A stretch of 64,000 nucleotides of DNA from DASUBV01 sp035532295 (GCA_035532295.1 DATKRH010000294.1:1-64000), one strand, 5' to 3'; counted from the first letter of the stretch, positions 51,210 through 59,722 are shown. Numbers and translations are program-made. Notes: a model not told the origin generated them from the sequence alone.

Positions 51210-52780
51210 CCAGCACGATCGCGCGGCCGGTCCCGGTCCGGCCGCGGCGGGCGCGCCGGCCGGTCGCACTGACCGCGGTGAGCGCCGGCATCGCGGCGCT
51301 GCTCGCCCTGCCGCTGGTCTTCCTGCTCATCGAGACCAGCGGCGCGGGAGTGCACAAGGTGGCCGGGCTGATCGTCCGGCCGCTGACCGGCGAGCTGCTC
51401 TGGAATACCGTCCAGCTCGCCCTCGCCGTCACGGCGCTGTGCGCGATCATCGGCACGGCGGCAGCGTGGCTGGTGGAGCGGACGAACCTGCCCGGCCGAC
51501 GGGTCTGGGCCGTCCTGCTGGTCATCCCGCTGGCGATCCCCGACTTCGTGGTCAGCTTCGGCTGGGCCTCCCTGTGGACCTGGGTGCACGGCTTCCGCGG
51601 CGCCGTCCTGGTCATGACGCTGGCCGTCTACCCCCTGGTCTTCCTGCCGGTCGCCGCCAGCCTTCGGTCCGCCGACCCGGGCCAGGAGGAGGTGGCCCGC
51701 AGCCTGGGCACCGGCCGGGTCGGCGTCTTCGTCCGGATTACCCTGGGCCAGGCCCGCGGCGCGATCCTGGGCGGCTGCCTGCTGGTGGCGCTGGTCCTGC
51801 TGGCCGAGTACGGCGCGTTCGAGCTGCTGGGCTACCAGACCTTCACCACCGAGATCTTCACCGAGTTCAACCTGTCCTTCAGCGTCCCGGCGGCGTGCGC
51901 CCTGTCCCTGGTCCTGGTCGGGCTCAGCCTGCTCGTGCTCGGCGGCGAGGGCCTGGCGCGGGGCCGCGGCCAGGTGGCCAGGACGGGCGCCGGCGCCCAG
52001 CGGGTCAACCCGCCGCTGGCGCTGGGCCGGGCCGCCTGGCCGGCCGTGGCGGGCGTCTTCGCGCTGGTCGTGCTCGCGCTCGGCGTGCCGATCTACGCCA
52101 GCGTCTACTGGATCTTCGAGGGCGGCATCGCGTCGGTCACCGGCGGGAGCGTGTCCATGCTGAACGCCATCGCGCACACGGCCGCCTATGGCGTCGGCGC
52201 CGGCGTCGTCGACACCGTGGCGGCGCTGCCGGTCGCCCTGCTGGCGATCCGGCACACCGGCACCGCCCGGCACTTCCTGGAGCGCAGTACCTACCTGGTG
52301 CTCGCGCTGCCCGGCGTCGTCATCGGCTTCGCCCTGGCCTACTTCACCGAGCGCTACCTGGGCGGGCGCGGTTACCAGACCGCGCCGCTGCTGGTGGTCT
52401 GCTACGCCATCATGTTCTTCCCGCTGGCACTGGTCGGGGTGAAGGCGGCCGTCGCCCGCGCGCCGGCCAGCCTGGACGAGGTGTCCCGCTCGCTGGGCGT
52501 GACCCGGCTCGCCACCTTGCGCCGGGTCACGCTGCGGCTCGCCGGCCCCGGCCTGGCCGCCTCGTTCAGCCTGGTCTTCCTGTCGGTCGTGACCGAGCTC
52601 ACCGCCACGCTGCTGCTGATCCCGACGGGCGTGCAGACCCTGGCCACCCAGTTCTGGCAGTACGAGACCGACAACTCCTACGCGCAGGCCGCGCCGTTCG
52701 CGCTGGTCATGATCGCCATCGCGGCCGTGCCGAGCTATGTGCTCGGCCGCTTCTTCGACCGCTCGGCTAGCGCGCGATGA
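51206..52780 (+). CDS. fbpB: Ferric iron ABC transporter, permease
   Basis: This 524-residue fused permease has two homologous halves of about six helices each. Each half has an EAA loop facing the ATPase: ARSLGTGRVGVFVRITLGQA in the first and SRSLGVTRLATLRRVTL in the second. The GTG start overlaps the fbpA stop (GTGA). It passes Fe3+ from FbpA across the membrane. Confidence 0.94.
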   Translation: MTSTIARPVPVRPRRARRPVALTAVSAGIAALLALPLVFLLIETSGAGVHKVAGLIVRPLTGELLWNTVQLALAVTALCAIIGTAAAWLVERTNLPGRRVWAVLLVIPLAIPDFVVSFGWASLWTWVHGFRGAVLVMTLAVYPLVFLPVAASLRSADPGQEEVARSLGTGRVGVFVRITLGQARGAILGGCLLVALVLLAEYGAFELLGYQTFTTEIFTEFNLSFSVPAACALSLVLVGLSLLVLGGEGLARGRGQVARTGAGAQRVNPPLALGRAAWPAVAGVFALVVLALGVPIYASVYWIFEGGIASVTGGSVSMLNAIAHTAAYGVGAGVVDTVAALPVALLAIRHTGTARHFLERSTYLVLALPGVVIGFALAYFTERYLGGRGYQTAPLLVVCYAIMFFPLALVGVKAAVARAPASLDEVSRSLGVTRLATLRRVTLRLAGPGLAASFSLVFLSVVTELTATLLLIPTGVQTLATQFWQYETDNSYAQAAPFALVMIAIAAVPSYVLGRFFDRSASAR

Positions 52781-52787
52781 TAGCTAC

Positions 52788-53885
52788 GTGACCGAGCTGA
52801 CCGTAACGGGGCTGTACAAGGCATTTGGCAGCCACCCCGTCCTGACCGGGATGGACCTGACCGCCCCGGCGGGCTCGCTGACCGCTATCCTCGGGCCCTC
52901 GGGCAGCGGCAAGACGACGCTGCTGCGGGTGCTGGCCGGGTTCGAGCAGGCCGACGCGGGGACCGTGACGATCGGCGGCACGGTGGTCGACGGGCCGGGC
53001 GCGTACGTGCCGCCCGAGCGGCGGCGGATCGGTTACGTGCCCCAGGAGGGCAGTCTCTTCCCGCACCTGACCGTCGCGGCGAACGTGGGCTTCGGCCTGC
53101 GGGCCCGCGAGCGGCGCGGGCCGCGCATCGACGCGCTGCTGGAGTCCGTCGGCCTGGCCGGCCTGGGCAAACGCTACCCGCACCAGCTTTCCGGCGGCCA
53201 GCAGCAGCGGGTCGCCCTGGCCAGGGCGCTGGCCATCCAGCCAGCCGTGGTCCTGCTGGACGAGCCATTCGCGGCGCTCGACGCGCACCTGCGGGCCAGC
53301 GTCCGGGCCGACGTGCAGGAGATCTTCCGGGCCGCGGGGACCACCGCCGTCCTGGTGACCCACGACCAGGACGAGGCCCTGTCGATGGCCGACCGGGTGG
53401 CGGTGCTGCGGGACGGCCAGATCGTGCAGTGCGCGGCGCCGCAGGATCTCTATATCCGGCCGGCCGACCCGCAGCTCGCCGGCTTCATCGGCGACGCGAA
53501 CCTGCTGGAGGGCCAGGTCGTGACCGGCGGCGGGGCGAACGGCGACCGCGCGGTGCGGACCATCTTCGGCGAGCTGGCGCTCGAGGCCGCGGCCGGCCCG
53601 GGCCTGGAGCCGGGGCCGGTCACCGTGCTCGTCCGCCCCGAGCAACTGGAGGCGGTGCAGGAGCACGCCACCAGCGGCGAAGGCCACGACACCGGCCGGG
53701 GCTGCGTGCCCGGCCGGGTGCTCGCCTGCCACTACTACGGCCACGACGCGGTGCTCCGGGTGCAGCCCGCCGATGGCGCCGGCCCGGAGATCATCGTCCG
53801 GACGGCCGGCGGCCCGCAGTTCCCGCCCGGCGCACACGTCCTGCTCCGGGCCAGGGGACCCGTGCTGGCCTGGCCGCGCGGCTAG
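52788..53885 (+). CDS. fbpC: Ferric iron ABC transporter, ATP-binding protein
   Basis: The GTG at 52788 (MTELTVTGLYKAFGSHPVLTG) is the likely start, 7 bp after fbpB. The 365-residue protein has Walker A GPSGSGKTT, Q-loop YVPQEG, signature LSGGQQQRVALARAL, Walker B VVLLDEPF, H-loop VTHDQDEAL and a C-terminal TOBE-like domain. It powers iron uptake with FbpA and FbpB. A short GC hairpin follows the gene. Confidence 0.95.
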   Translation: MTELTVTGLYKAFGSHPVLTGMDLTAPAGSLTAILGPSGSGKTTLLRVLAGFEQADAGTVTIGGTVVDGPGAYVPPERRRIGYVPQEGSLFPHLTVAANVGFGLRARERRGPRIDALLESVGLAGLGKRYPHQLSGGQQQRVALARALAIQPAVVLLDEPFAALDAHLRASVRADVQEIFRAAGTTAVLVTHDQDEALSMADRVAVLRDGQIVQCAAPQDLYIRPADPQLAGFIGDANLLEGQVVTGGGANGDRAVRTIFGELALEAAAGPGLEPGPVTVLVRPEQLEAVQEHATSGEGHDTGRGCVPGRVLACHYYGHDAVLRVQPADGAGPEIIVRTAGGPQFPPGAHVLLRARGPVLAWPRG

Positions 53886-53892
53886 CCCGCCC

Positions 53893-53907
53893 GCGCCTTC
53901 GGGGCGC
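53893..53907 (+). terminator. Short hairpin after fbpC
   Basis: GCGCC/GGCGC around ttcgg lies 7 bp after the stop. It is followed by further self-complementary ggccg runs. The stem is only 5 bp, so confidence is modest. Confidence 0.5.
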
Positions 53908-53956
53908 TGGCCGGCCGCCCGGCCGCCCGGCCGACCCGCCGAGTGATGATATACAG

Positions 53957-53971
53957 AGAAGAGATGCTTCT
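53957..53971. promoter_or_regulatory. Inverted repeat, candidate VapB operator
   Basis: AGAAG-agatg-CTTCT lies 46-60 bp before vapB in an A+T-rich stretch (53941-54016) that stands out from its GC-rich surroundings. Antitoxins of this type usually repress their own promoter at such repeats. Confidence 0.45.
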
Positions 53972-54016
53972 ACATACTTAGATTCAGAGATTCACTGGAT
54001 AAGGCTACGGAGGAAT

Positions 54017-54223
54017 ATGTCCACCACCCAGATTGACCTGGATCAGGACTTGCTGGCCAGGGCAGCGGGCATCCTCGGAACCGCGACGAAGAAGGACACA
54101 GTGAACGAGGCACTCCGACGCGTGGTTCAGGAGGAACTTCGCCGTCGTCATGTGGACGAACTGGCCGATGGCGCGCTTCCCGACCTTGCCGACCCGAACA
54201 TCATGGCCGGGGCATGGCGGTAG
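54017..54223 (+). CDS. vapB: VapB-family antitoxin
   Basis: This is a 68-residue protein starting behind CGGAGGAAT. MSTTQIDLDQDLLARAAGILG followed by TKKDTVNEALRRVVQ is the ribbon-helix-helix pattern common in actinobacterial VapB antitoxins; the C-terminal half should wrap the toxin. It overlaps vapC by 10 nt. Lower G+C than neighbours suggests lateral gain. Confidence 0.88.
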   Translation: MSTTQIDLDQDLLARAAGILGTATKKDTVNEALRRVVQEELRRRHVDELADGALPDLADPNIMAGAWR

Positions 54224-54636
54224 CGCGTTACCTCCCGGACAAGAGCGTCTGGGCCCGGCTCAGGCATCCGATCGTGCGGGCTGCCTTCAGCCCTTACGTT
54301 GATCGAGGCCTCGTCGGGACCTGCTTGGTGATCGATCTGGAGATCCTCTACAGCGCGCGCACGGGAGCTGAGCACGAGCACTTCGCCGCTCAACGGGGGG
54401 CCTTCGAGTACTTCCCGATGACCGACGAGATCGCTCGGCGGGCCATCGAGGTCCAGGGTCTGCTCGCCCAGCGCGCTCAGCACCGATCGGTGTCCATTCC
54501 AGACCTCCTGATCGCCGCGACCGCCGAGCGGTATGCCCTGACAGTGCTGCACTACGACGGCGACTACGAGCGCATCGCCGAGCTGACGGGCCAGGCGGCT
54601 GAGTGGATCGTCCCGCCGGGAACCGCTGACAGCTGA
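54214..54636 (+). CDS. vapC: VapC-family PIN-domain ribonuclease toxin
   Basis: This 140-residue PIN nuclease has the acidic site residues visible in LPDKSVW (Asp9), DLEILYSAR (Glu), SIPDLLIAATAE (Asp) and HYDGDYERIA (Asp). VapC toxins cleave tRNA or rRNA when the antitoxin is lost. The ATG lies within vapB, so the two are translationally coupled. Confidence 0.9.
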   Translation: MAVARYLPDKSVWARLRHPIVRAAFSPYVDRGLVGTCLVIDLEILYSARTGAEHEHFAAQRGAFEYFPMTDEIARRAIEVQGLLAQRAQHRSVSIPDLLIAATAERYALTVLHYDGDYERIAELTGQAAEWIVPPGTADS

Positions 54637-54656
54637 AGGCGCGCGACGCCGCCTGG

Positions 54657-55139
54657 TTACCTGACCCGCTGGCGCAGGCCGCGGAGCACGAGGGCCGTCT
54701 CCAGCGCGGCCAGCACGGCTTCCCAGCCCTTGTCCTCCGAGCTGCCCTCGGCGCCGCTGCGGTCCTGGGCCTGCTTGATGTCGTCACAGGTCAGGACGCC
54801 GTTGCCGACCGGCGTGGCGGTGTCGAGCGCGACCCGCGCCAGTCCGTAGGTGACCGCGTCGCAGACGTACTCAAAGTGCGGCGTCCCGCCGCGGATGACG
54901 GCGCCCAGGCAGGCGACGGCGTCGTGCTGGCGGGCCAGCTCGGCGGCCACCACCGGCAGCTCGACCGCGCCGGGCACCCGCACCACGATCGGGTCGGGCA
55001 CCGCGCAGGCGCGCGCGGCCGCCAGGGCCCGCTCCACGAGGACGTCGGTCACCTCGGCATGCCAGCGCGTCGCCACGATGGCCAGGCTGACCCCGGCCGC
55101 GTCCACGACCGGACCGACCGGTCGGCCGGCGCCGCTCAC
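54657..55139 (-). CDS. ribH: 6,7-dimethyl-8-ribityllumazine synthase
   Basis: This is the penultimate step of riboflavin synthesis; the enzyme forms pentamers or icosahedra. The 160-residue protein has RVPGAVELPVVAAELA, GAVIRGGTPHFEYVCDAV (with catalytic His) and NGVLTCDDIKQAQDRSG motifs. It overlaps ribBA by 4 nt and ends the operon, 20 bp before the convergent vapC. Confidence 0.96.
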   Translation of the reverse strand: MSGAGRPVGPVVDAAGVSLAIVATRWHAEVTDVLVERALAAARACAVPDPIVVRVPGAVELPVVAAELARQHDAVACLGAVIRGGTPHFEYVCDAVTYGLARVALDTATPVGNGVLTCDDIKQAQDRSGAEGSSEDKGWEAVLAALETALVLRGLRQRVR

Positions 55140-56464
55140 TGAACGCCGGCCGGGAGATCAGCGTCAGCCGCGAGCCCACTGCCGGCCTCAAGATCAGCGG
55201 CGGCCGGGAGCTCCAGCTCGTGACCGAGCCGGTCGCGCTTGGCGATCAGGTAGCGCAGGTTGTCGGCCGTCGGCGCCACCGGCAGCGGCACCCGCCCGGT
55301 CACCTTGATGCCGAAGCCGGACAGCCCCGCGACCTTGGCCGGGTTGTTGGTGAGCAGCCGCAGTGACTCGACCCCCAGGTCGGCGAGCAGCTGCGCGCCC
55401 GTCGAGTACTCGCGGGCGTCGACCGGCAGGCCGAGATCGAGGTTGGCGTCCACCGTGTCCGCCCCGGCGTCCTGTAGCTGGTAGGCGCGCAGCTTGCTGA
55501 GCAGGCCGATACCCCGGCCCTCGTGGCCGCGCAGGTACAGCACGACGCCCCGGCCCTCGGCCGCGATCGCGGCCATCGACGCCTCCAGCTGCTCGCCGCA
55601 GTCACAGCGGCGCGAGCCGAACACGTCTCCGGTCAGGCACTCGGAGTGCATCCGCACCAGTACGTCCTCGCCCGGCGCGGTCAGGTCGCCGAGCACCAGG
55701 GCTAGGTGCTCGGTCCCGTCGACCGAGTTCAGGTAGCCCAGGCCGCGCCACTGCCCGTGCTCGTTGGGAATCCTCGTTTCGGCTACCCGGCTGACCATCC
55801 GCTCCACGCGCCGGCGGTGCTCGATGAGCTGCGCGATGGTGATGAGCGCCAGGCCATGCTCGTCGGCGAAGGCTCGCAGCTGGGGCAGCCGGGCCATGGT
55901 GCCGTCGTCGTTGACGATCTCCGCCACCACGCCGCCCGGGGTCAGGCCGGCCAGCCGGGTGAGGTCCACGGCGGCCTCGGTGTGCCCGGACCGGCGCAGC
56001 ACGCCGCCCTCGGTGTAGCGCAGCGGGAAGATATGGCCGGGCCGGACAATCTCGTGGGACTTGGTCGCGGAGTCCGCCAGAGTCCGGATCGTCCTGGCCC
56101 GGTCGGCGGCGGAGATCCCCGTCGTGATGCCGTGCCGGGCGTCGACGCTGACCGTGAAGGCCGTGCCCATGTGCTCCTGGTTGTCCGACGTCATCGGCGG
56201 CAGCTGCAGCCTGTCCAGGTCCTTGCCGAGCATCGGCACGCAGATCAGCCCGCGGGCGTAGCGGATGGTGAAGGCCAGCAGCTCGGGGGTCGCCTTGCTG
56301 GCCGCGAAGATGATGTCGCCCTCGTTCTCCCGGCTGGCGTCGTCCACCACGATGACGGCCCGGCCGGCCCGGATGTCCTGCACCGCGCGGTCAACATCGT
56401 CCAGGCCGACGGCGGCCACCGCACCCGGAACCTGCGGGGCCGGGGCCATCTCAGAACTGGTCAC
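55136..56464 (-). CDS. ribBA: Bifunctional DHBP synthase / GTP cyclohydrolase II
   Basis: The GTG at 56464 overlaps the ribE stop (GTGA). The 442-residue protein has the N-terminal RibB domain (DDASRENEGDIIFAA, HGITTGISAADRA). The C-terminal RibA domain has zinc ligands in SECLTGDVFGSRRCDCGEQLE and LRLLTNNPAKVAGL. It supplies both starting compounds of riboflavin synthesis. An N-terminal extension of 55 codons within ribE is not used. The deaminase/reductase gene ribD is not in this operon. Confidence 0.96.
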   Translation of the reverse strand: MTSSEMAPAPQVPGAVAAVGLDDVDRAVQDIRAGRAVIVVDDASRENEGDIIFAASKATPELLAFTIRYARGLICVPMLGKDLDRLQLPPMTSDNQEHMGTAFTVSVDARHGITTGISAADRARTIRTLADSATKSHEIVRPGHIFPLRYTEGGVLRRSGHTEAAVDLTRLAGLTPGGVVAEIVNDDGTMARLPQLRAFADEHGLALITIAQLIEHRRRVERMVSRVAETRIPNEHGQWRGLGYLNSVDGTEHLALVLGDLTAPGEDVLVRMHSECLTGDVFGSRRCDCGEQLEASMAAIAAEGRGVVLYLRGHEGRGIGLLSKLRAYQLQDAGADTVDANLDLGLPVDAREYSTGAQLLADLGVESLRLLTNNPAKVAGLSGFGIKVTGRVPLPVAPTADNLRYLIAKRDRLGHELELPAAADLEAGSGLAADADLPAGVQ

Positions 56465-57108
56465 AGCTGCCTCCCGGCGAGCAGTCGCTCCACGTACTTG
56501 GCGATCATGTCGACTTCCAGGTTGACCGTCTCGCCGGGCTGCCTGCTGCCGAGCGTGGTCCGCGCCAGGGTCTCCGGGATCAGGCTGACCTCGATCCACG
56601 GCGCCTCCAACCACGGCGCCTCCAACCACGGCGCCTCCAGCTGGTCAGGCGCCGGGCTCAGCGCCGATACCGTCAGGCTCACGCCGTCGACCGCCACCGA
56701 GCCCTTTTCGATGACGTAACGGGACAGCTGCGCGGGCACCGTCATTCGCACGACCTCCCAGCCCTCGGCCGGCCGCCGGGCGAGGATGGTGCCGGTCCCG
56801 TCCACATGGCCCTGGACGATGTGACCACCCAGACGTCCGTCGGGCCGCATCGGCCGTTCCAGGTTGACCGGCGCCCCGGGGGCCAGGCCGCCCAGGCTGG
56901 AGCGGTCCAGGGTCTCCCCCATCACATCCGCCGTGAACTCGCCGTCGCTAATGAGCGTGACCGTCAGGCAGACGCCGTTAACGGCGATGGAATCCCCGCA
57001 CCTGGCATCCGCGGTCACTTCCGGCCCGCGCACCGTCAGCCGGGCGGTGTCGCTGCCGCGCTCGATCGCGACAACCTCGCCCAGCTCTTCCACGATTCCG
57101 GTGAACAA
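56461..57108 (-). CDS. ribE: Riboflavin synthase alpha chain, with TTG start
   Basis: The family N-terminus MFTGIVEELG begins at a TTG (57108) 5 bases after GGAGGAGG; the longer frame to 57177 has no such site. The 215-residue protein has two lumazine-binding repeats (about 1-95 and 96-205) with GDSIAVNGVCLTV and the paired GSVAVDGVSLTV. In the second repeat, three LEAPW-type units encoded by a 15-bp tandem repeat interrupt the usual surface loop. It converts two lumazines into riboflavin. An FMN riboswitch precedes it. Confidence 0.95.
   Translation of the reverse strand: MFTGIVEELGEVVAIERGSDTARLTVRGPEVTADARCGDSIAVNGVCLTVTLISDGEFTADVMGETLDRSSLGGLAPGAPVNLERPMRPDGRLGGHIVQGHVDGTGTILARRPAEGWEVVRMTVPAQLSRYVIEKGSVAVDGVSLTVSALSPAPDQLEAPWLEAPWLEAPWIEVSLIPETLARTTLGSRQPGETVNLEVDMIAKYVERLLAGRQL
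56596..56640 (-). repeat. 15-bp tandem repeat, three copies, inside ribE
   Basis: Unit ccacggcgcctccaa, three copies with one end change, encodes LEAPW LEAPW LEAPW in the second lumazine-binding domain of riboflavin synthase, inside the folded part and not in a tail. Confidence 0.93.
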
Positions 57109-57119
57109 CCTGTCCTCCT

Positions 57120-57147
57120 CCGGAGCCTCACTGTCCTCAGGCTCCGG
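57120..57147 (-). promoter_or_regulatory. Hairpin touching the ribE ribosome-binding site
   Basis: CCGGAGCCT and AGGCTCCGG form a perfect 9-bp stem with a 10-nt loop. The 3' arm ends in the first bases of GGAGGAGG before the TTG start of ribE. It lies between the FMN aptamer and the gene and could be the expression platform that hides or frees the ribosome site. Confidence 0.55.
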
Positions 57148-57212
57148 GGGTGCGCGAGAGCGCAGCGCGACATGCACTGCCCGACCCGGATCACCGGGGC
57201 GGGCCCTGCCGC

Positions 57213-57343
57213 GCGCGTGCTGCCTCCCATCCGGACTTTCACCGTCGGTCCCGGAATTTCACCGGATCAGCTAGCCGATGGCCTCGGCCAGGTCGCGGAC
57301 TATCACCGCCGGCTCGGAGTTTCACCGACCCCGGAGCACGCCT
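57213..57343 (-). ncRNA. FMN riboswitch (RFN element)
   Basis: The minus strand carries the RFN landmarks in order: a 5' arm GCGTGCTCCGGGGTCGGTG, AACTCCGAGCCGGCGGTGA with AGTCCGCGA, GATCCGGTGAAATTCCGGGA, CCGACGGTGAAAGTCCGGA and TGGGAGGCAGCACGC closing the first stem. Binding of FMN would reduce ribE-ribBA-ribH expression. Transcription must begin at or beyond about 57345. Confidence 0.95.
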
Positions 57344-57415
57344 AACTAGGTAACCAGTGTGCCATACCCCGTATTCCGCGCTTTCGGCCGACCGTGGCTC
57401 GGACGCGCCGGACGC

Positions 57416-57453
57416 AGCAGGAGCGGCGCCCAGGGCGGGCGCCGCTCCCTGCT
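57416..57453 (-). terminator. Terminator of the sugar ABC transporter operon
   Basis: A stem of about 16 bp (AGCAG, one bulged G, then GGAGCGGCGCCC against its complement) with a 5-nt loop lies 30 bp after the permease stop. It separates this operon from the riboflavin operon leader. Confidence 0.85.
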
Positions 57454-57482
57454 GGTGATCCCGCGCCTGGCGGGGCGAGCCA

Positions 57483-58805
57483 CTAGGCGGTGCTGCGGCC
57501 TCGGCGGGTCAGGGCGTCGACGGTCACGGCCGCGACCAGCACGAGCGCCGTCCACATCAGCTGGGCGGACGCGGACAGGCCTAGCAGCTGCAGGCCGTTG
57601 GCGATCACGCCCACGACCAGGCCGCCCAGCAGTGCATCCATTATCTTGCCCCGGCCGCCGAACAGGCTCGTTCCACCGATGACCGCGGCGGCGACGGCGT
57701 TCAGCACGTTCTGGCCGCCGTTGACGCCGCTGGAGATCGAGCCGAGGTAGGACGCGTAGATGATCCCGGTGATGCCGGCGGTGAGACCGCACAACGCGAA
57801 GGCCGCCACGCGGATCCGGTTAGTGTTGACACCGGCCCGCCGGGCCGCCTCCGCGTTGCCGCCAATCGCGTAGATGTAGCGGCCGAACCTGGTGCGGCCG
57901 AGCAGGACCGTGTAAACCACCAGGATCGCCAGGACCACCAGCACGACCCAGGGCAGTCCGCGCACCGCGAGCAGGAGCGTGCCGCGGTTGGTGTTGCCCA
58001 CCAGCACCACCACGACGCCGGCGATCGCGATGACGGCGATCTTCAGCAGGGTGATGGACAGCGGCGGGGCGACCAGCCCGGCGACCCGGCGGCGGCGGTC
58101 GCGCAGGTACATCATCAGGCCGGCCAGCGCGACGAGCACGATCATCACGATCCAGCTGGCGGTCGCGCTGAGCGCGCCTCCCTCGATGTCGTTGAGGACG
58201 TTGCTGTTCAGCCTGATGACACCGCCGTTGCCGATGCTGCCGGTGGCGCTGATCAGGAAGAGCAGCACGCCCGACAGCCCGAGGAAGCCCGCCAGCGTGA
58301 CCACGAAGGACGGCAATCGGAGCCGGGTGATGATGAAGCCCTGCAGCGCCCCGTAGGCGCCGGTCGCCACTAGCGTCACGATGACCGCCAGCCACCACGG
58401 GTAGTTCTTCGCCACCATGTACAAGGCGATGACCGCGCCGCAGGCCGCCGTGAAGCCGGCCGCCAGGTCGATCTCCCCGAGCAGCAGGACGAACACCTCG
58501 GCCATGCCCAGGGTGATGATGAACGCGGCCTGGGTCATCAGGTTGACCAGGTTGCCCGCCGACAGGAATAGCGAGCTCTTGACCTGGAAGATCAGCACGA
58601 TCACGATCAGGCCGATGATGACCGGCAGGGCGCCGCTCTCGCCGCTGCGGATCCGCTTCAGCCAGATCCTGGCGTACTCGCCGACCGATCCGGCGACCAG
58701 CTCGGCGGGTGCCGAGGCCACGACCGCAGCCTCTTCAGCCGAGCCCGGCACGAAGTCGGTCATGCCGATCGCGCCCTCGTCGGCCTCGCGATTCTTAGAT
58801 GCCAA
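57483..58805 (-). CDS. Sugar ABC transporter, permease (XylH-like, CUT2)
   Basis: This 440-residue membrane protein has about ten to twelve helices and the CUT2 motif ...YAIGGNAEAARRAGVNTNRIRV (ATPase-contact loop) with ISSGVNGGQNVLNAVAAAVIGGTSLFGGRG. It resembles XylH and other monosaccharide permeases. It starts 3 bp after the ATPase gene and ends the operon. Xylose is the best guess from the substrate-binding protein; other sugars are possible. Confidence 0.92.
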   Translation of the reverse strand: MASKNREADEGAIGMTDFVPGSAEEAAVVASAPAELVAGSVGEYARIWLKRIRSGESGALPVIIGLIVIVLIFQVKSSLFLSAGNLVNLMTQAAFIITLGMAEVFVLLLGEIDLAAGFTAACGAVIALYMVAKNYPWWLAVIVTLVATGAYGALQGFIITRLRLPSFVVTLAGFLGLSGVLLFLISATGSIGNGGVIRLNSNVLNDIEGGALSATASWIVMIVLVALAGLMMYLRDRRRRVAGLVAPPLSITLLKIAVIAIAGVVVVLVGNTNRGTLLLAVRGLPWVVLVVLAILVVYTVLLGRTRFGRYIYAIGGNAEAARRAGVNTNRIRVAAFALCGLTAGITGIIYASYLGSISSGVNGGQNVLNAVAAAVIGGTSLFGGRGKIMDALLGGLVVGVIANGLQLLGLSASAQLMWTALVLVAAVTVDALTRRGRSTA

Positions 58806-58808
58806 TGG

Positions 58809-59687
58809 TCAGCCCTCCGGGCCGCTATCGAAGGTGCGGGCAGTGCCGCCATTGCCGCCGTTGCCCGTCCGGTGCGAGACGCCCGACGTCATCAGGTCCA
58901 CTGCCGAGGCGGTGTCGTAGTCGGAGGCCGGGCCGACCGAGACCAGCCGGCCCAGGTACAGGATGGCGAGCCGGTCCGCGACCTGGAACACGTCGGTCAG
59001 GTTATGCGAGATCACCAGGACGGCGATGCCGCGCTCGGACAGCCGCTTGATGAGATCGAGCACCAGCTCGGTCTGCGAGACCCCGAGCGCCGCCGTCGGC
59101 TCGTCCATGATCACGAGCTTCGCGTCCAGCATCACGGCCTTGGCCACCGCCACGGACTGCCGCTGGCCACCAGACAGCGAGCCCACCGGCTGGCGGATGT
59201 TGCGCACCGTCACGACCCGCAGGTCCTTCAGCGTCTGCTTGGCCGTCTGCTCCATGGACACCTCGTCCAGCAGCAGGTGCCGCCGCACCTCGTGGCCGAG
59301 GAGCATGTTCTGCACGATGTCCAGGTTGTCGCAGAGCGCCAGATCTTGGTAAACGGTGGCGATCCCGGCCTCGGTGGCGTCCCGCGGGTTGCGGAAGTGC
59401 ACCTGCCGACCCTGCCAGATGATGTGCCCCTCGGTGGGCTCCCAGATCCCGGCGACCGTCTTGATCAGGGTGGACTTGCCCGCGCCGTTGTCCCCGACCA
59501 GGGCCGTGACCTGCCCTGCCGGAATGTCAAGGTCGACCCCGCTCAGCGCCGACACGGGGCCGAAGCTCTTTCCGATGCCGCGCAACTGCAGCAGGGGTCC
59601 GTCGATGGTTGCTGTTCCCTGGCCGGTGCCGGACGGAGCCCGGCCCGCGTGCGCGGGCCGGGCTCCGTCACCGGGGCTACCGGTCAC
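58809..59687 (-). CDS. Sugar ABC transporter, single-domain ATPase
   Basis: The 292-residue ATPase has Walker A VGDNGAGKST, Q-loop VYQDL, signature GSLSGGQRQSVAVAKA, Walker B VIMDEPTAALGV and H-loop VISHNL. Most CUT2 ATPases (XylG, RbsA) are tandem proteins of about 500 residues; this is a half-length form. The first about 27 residues (GTG start at 59687) are Gly/Ala/Pro-rich and are encoded over a perfect 18-bp inverted repeat, so they are probably not part of the fold. Its D-loop wording TAALGV is shared with the ATPase fused to the neighbouring histidine kinase. Confidence 0.92.
   Translation of the reverse strand: MTGSPGDGARPAHAGRAPSGTGQGTATIDGPLLQLRGIGKSFGPVSALSGVDLDIPAGQVTALVGDNGAGKSTLIKTVAGIWEPTEGHIIWQGRQVHFRNPRDATEAGIATVYQDLALCDNLDIVQNMLLGHEVRRHLLLDEVSMEQTAKQTLKDLRVVTVRNIRQPVGSLSGGQRQSVAVAKAVMLDAKLVIMDEPTAALGVSQTELVLDLIKRLSERGIAVLVISHNLTDVFQVADRLAILYLGRLVSVGPASDYDTASAVDLMTSGVSHRTGNGGNGGTARTFDSGPEG
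59632..59669 (-). promoter_or_regulatory. Perfect 18-bp inverted repeat at the start of the ATPase gene
   Basis: Arms 59632-59649 and 59652-59669 are exactly complementary with two bases between. On the transcript this is a very stable stem between the binding-protein and ATPase genes. Such structures often protect or terminate transcripts so that the binding protein is made in excess. Confidence 0.8.
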
Positions 59688-59722
59688 TGCTGGTATCCCG
59701 GCTGGTCATGCGACTCCATTCG

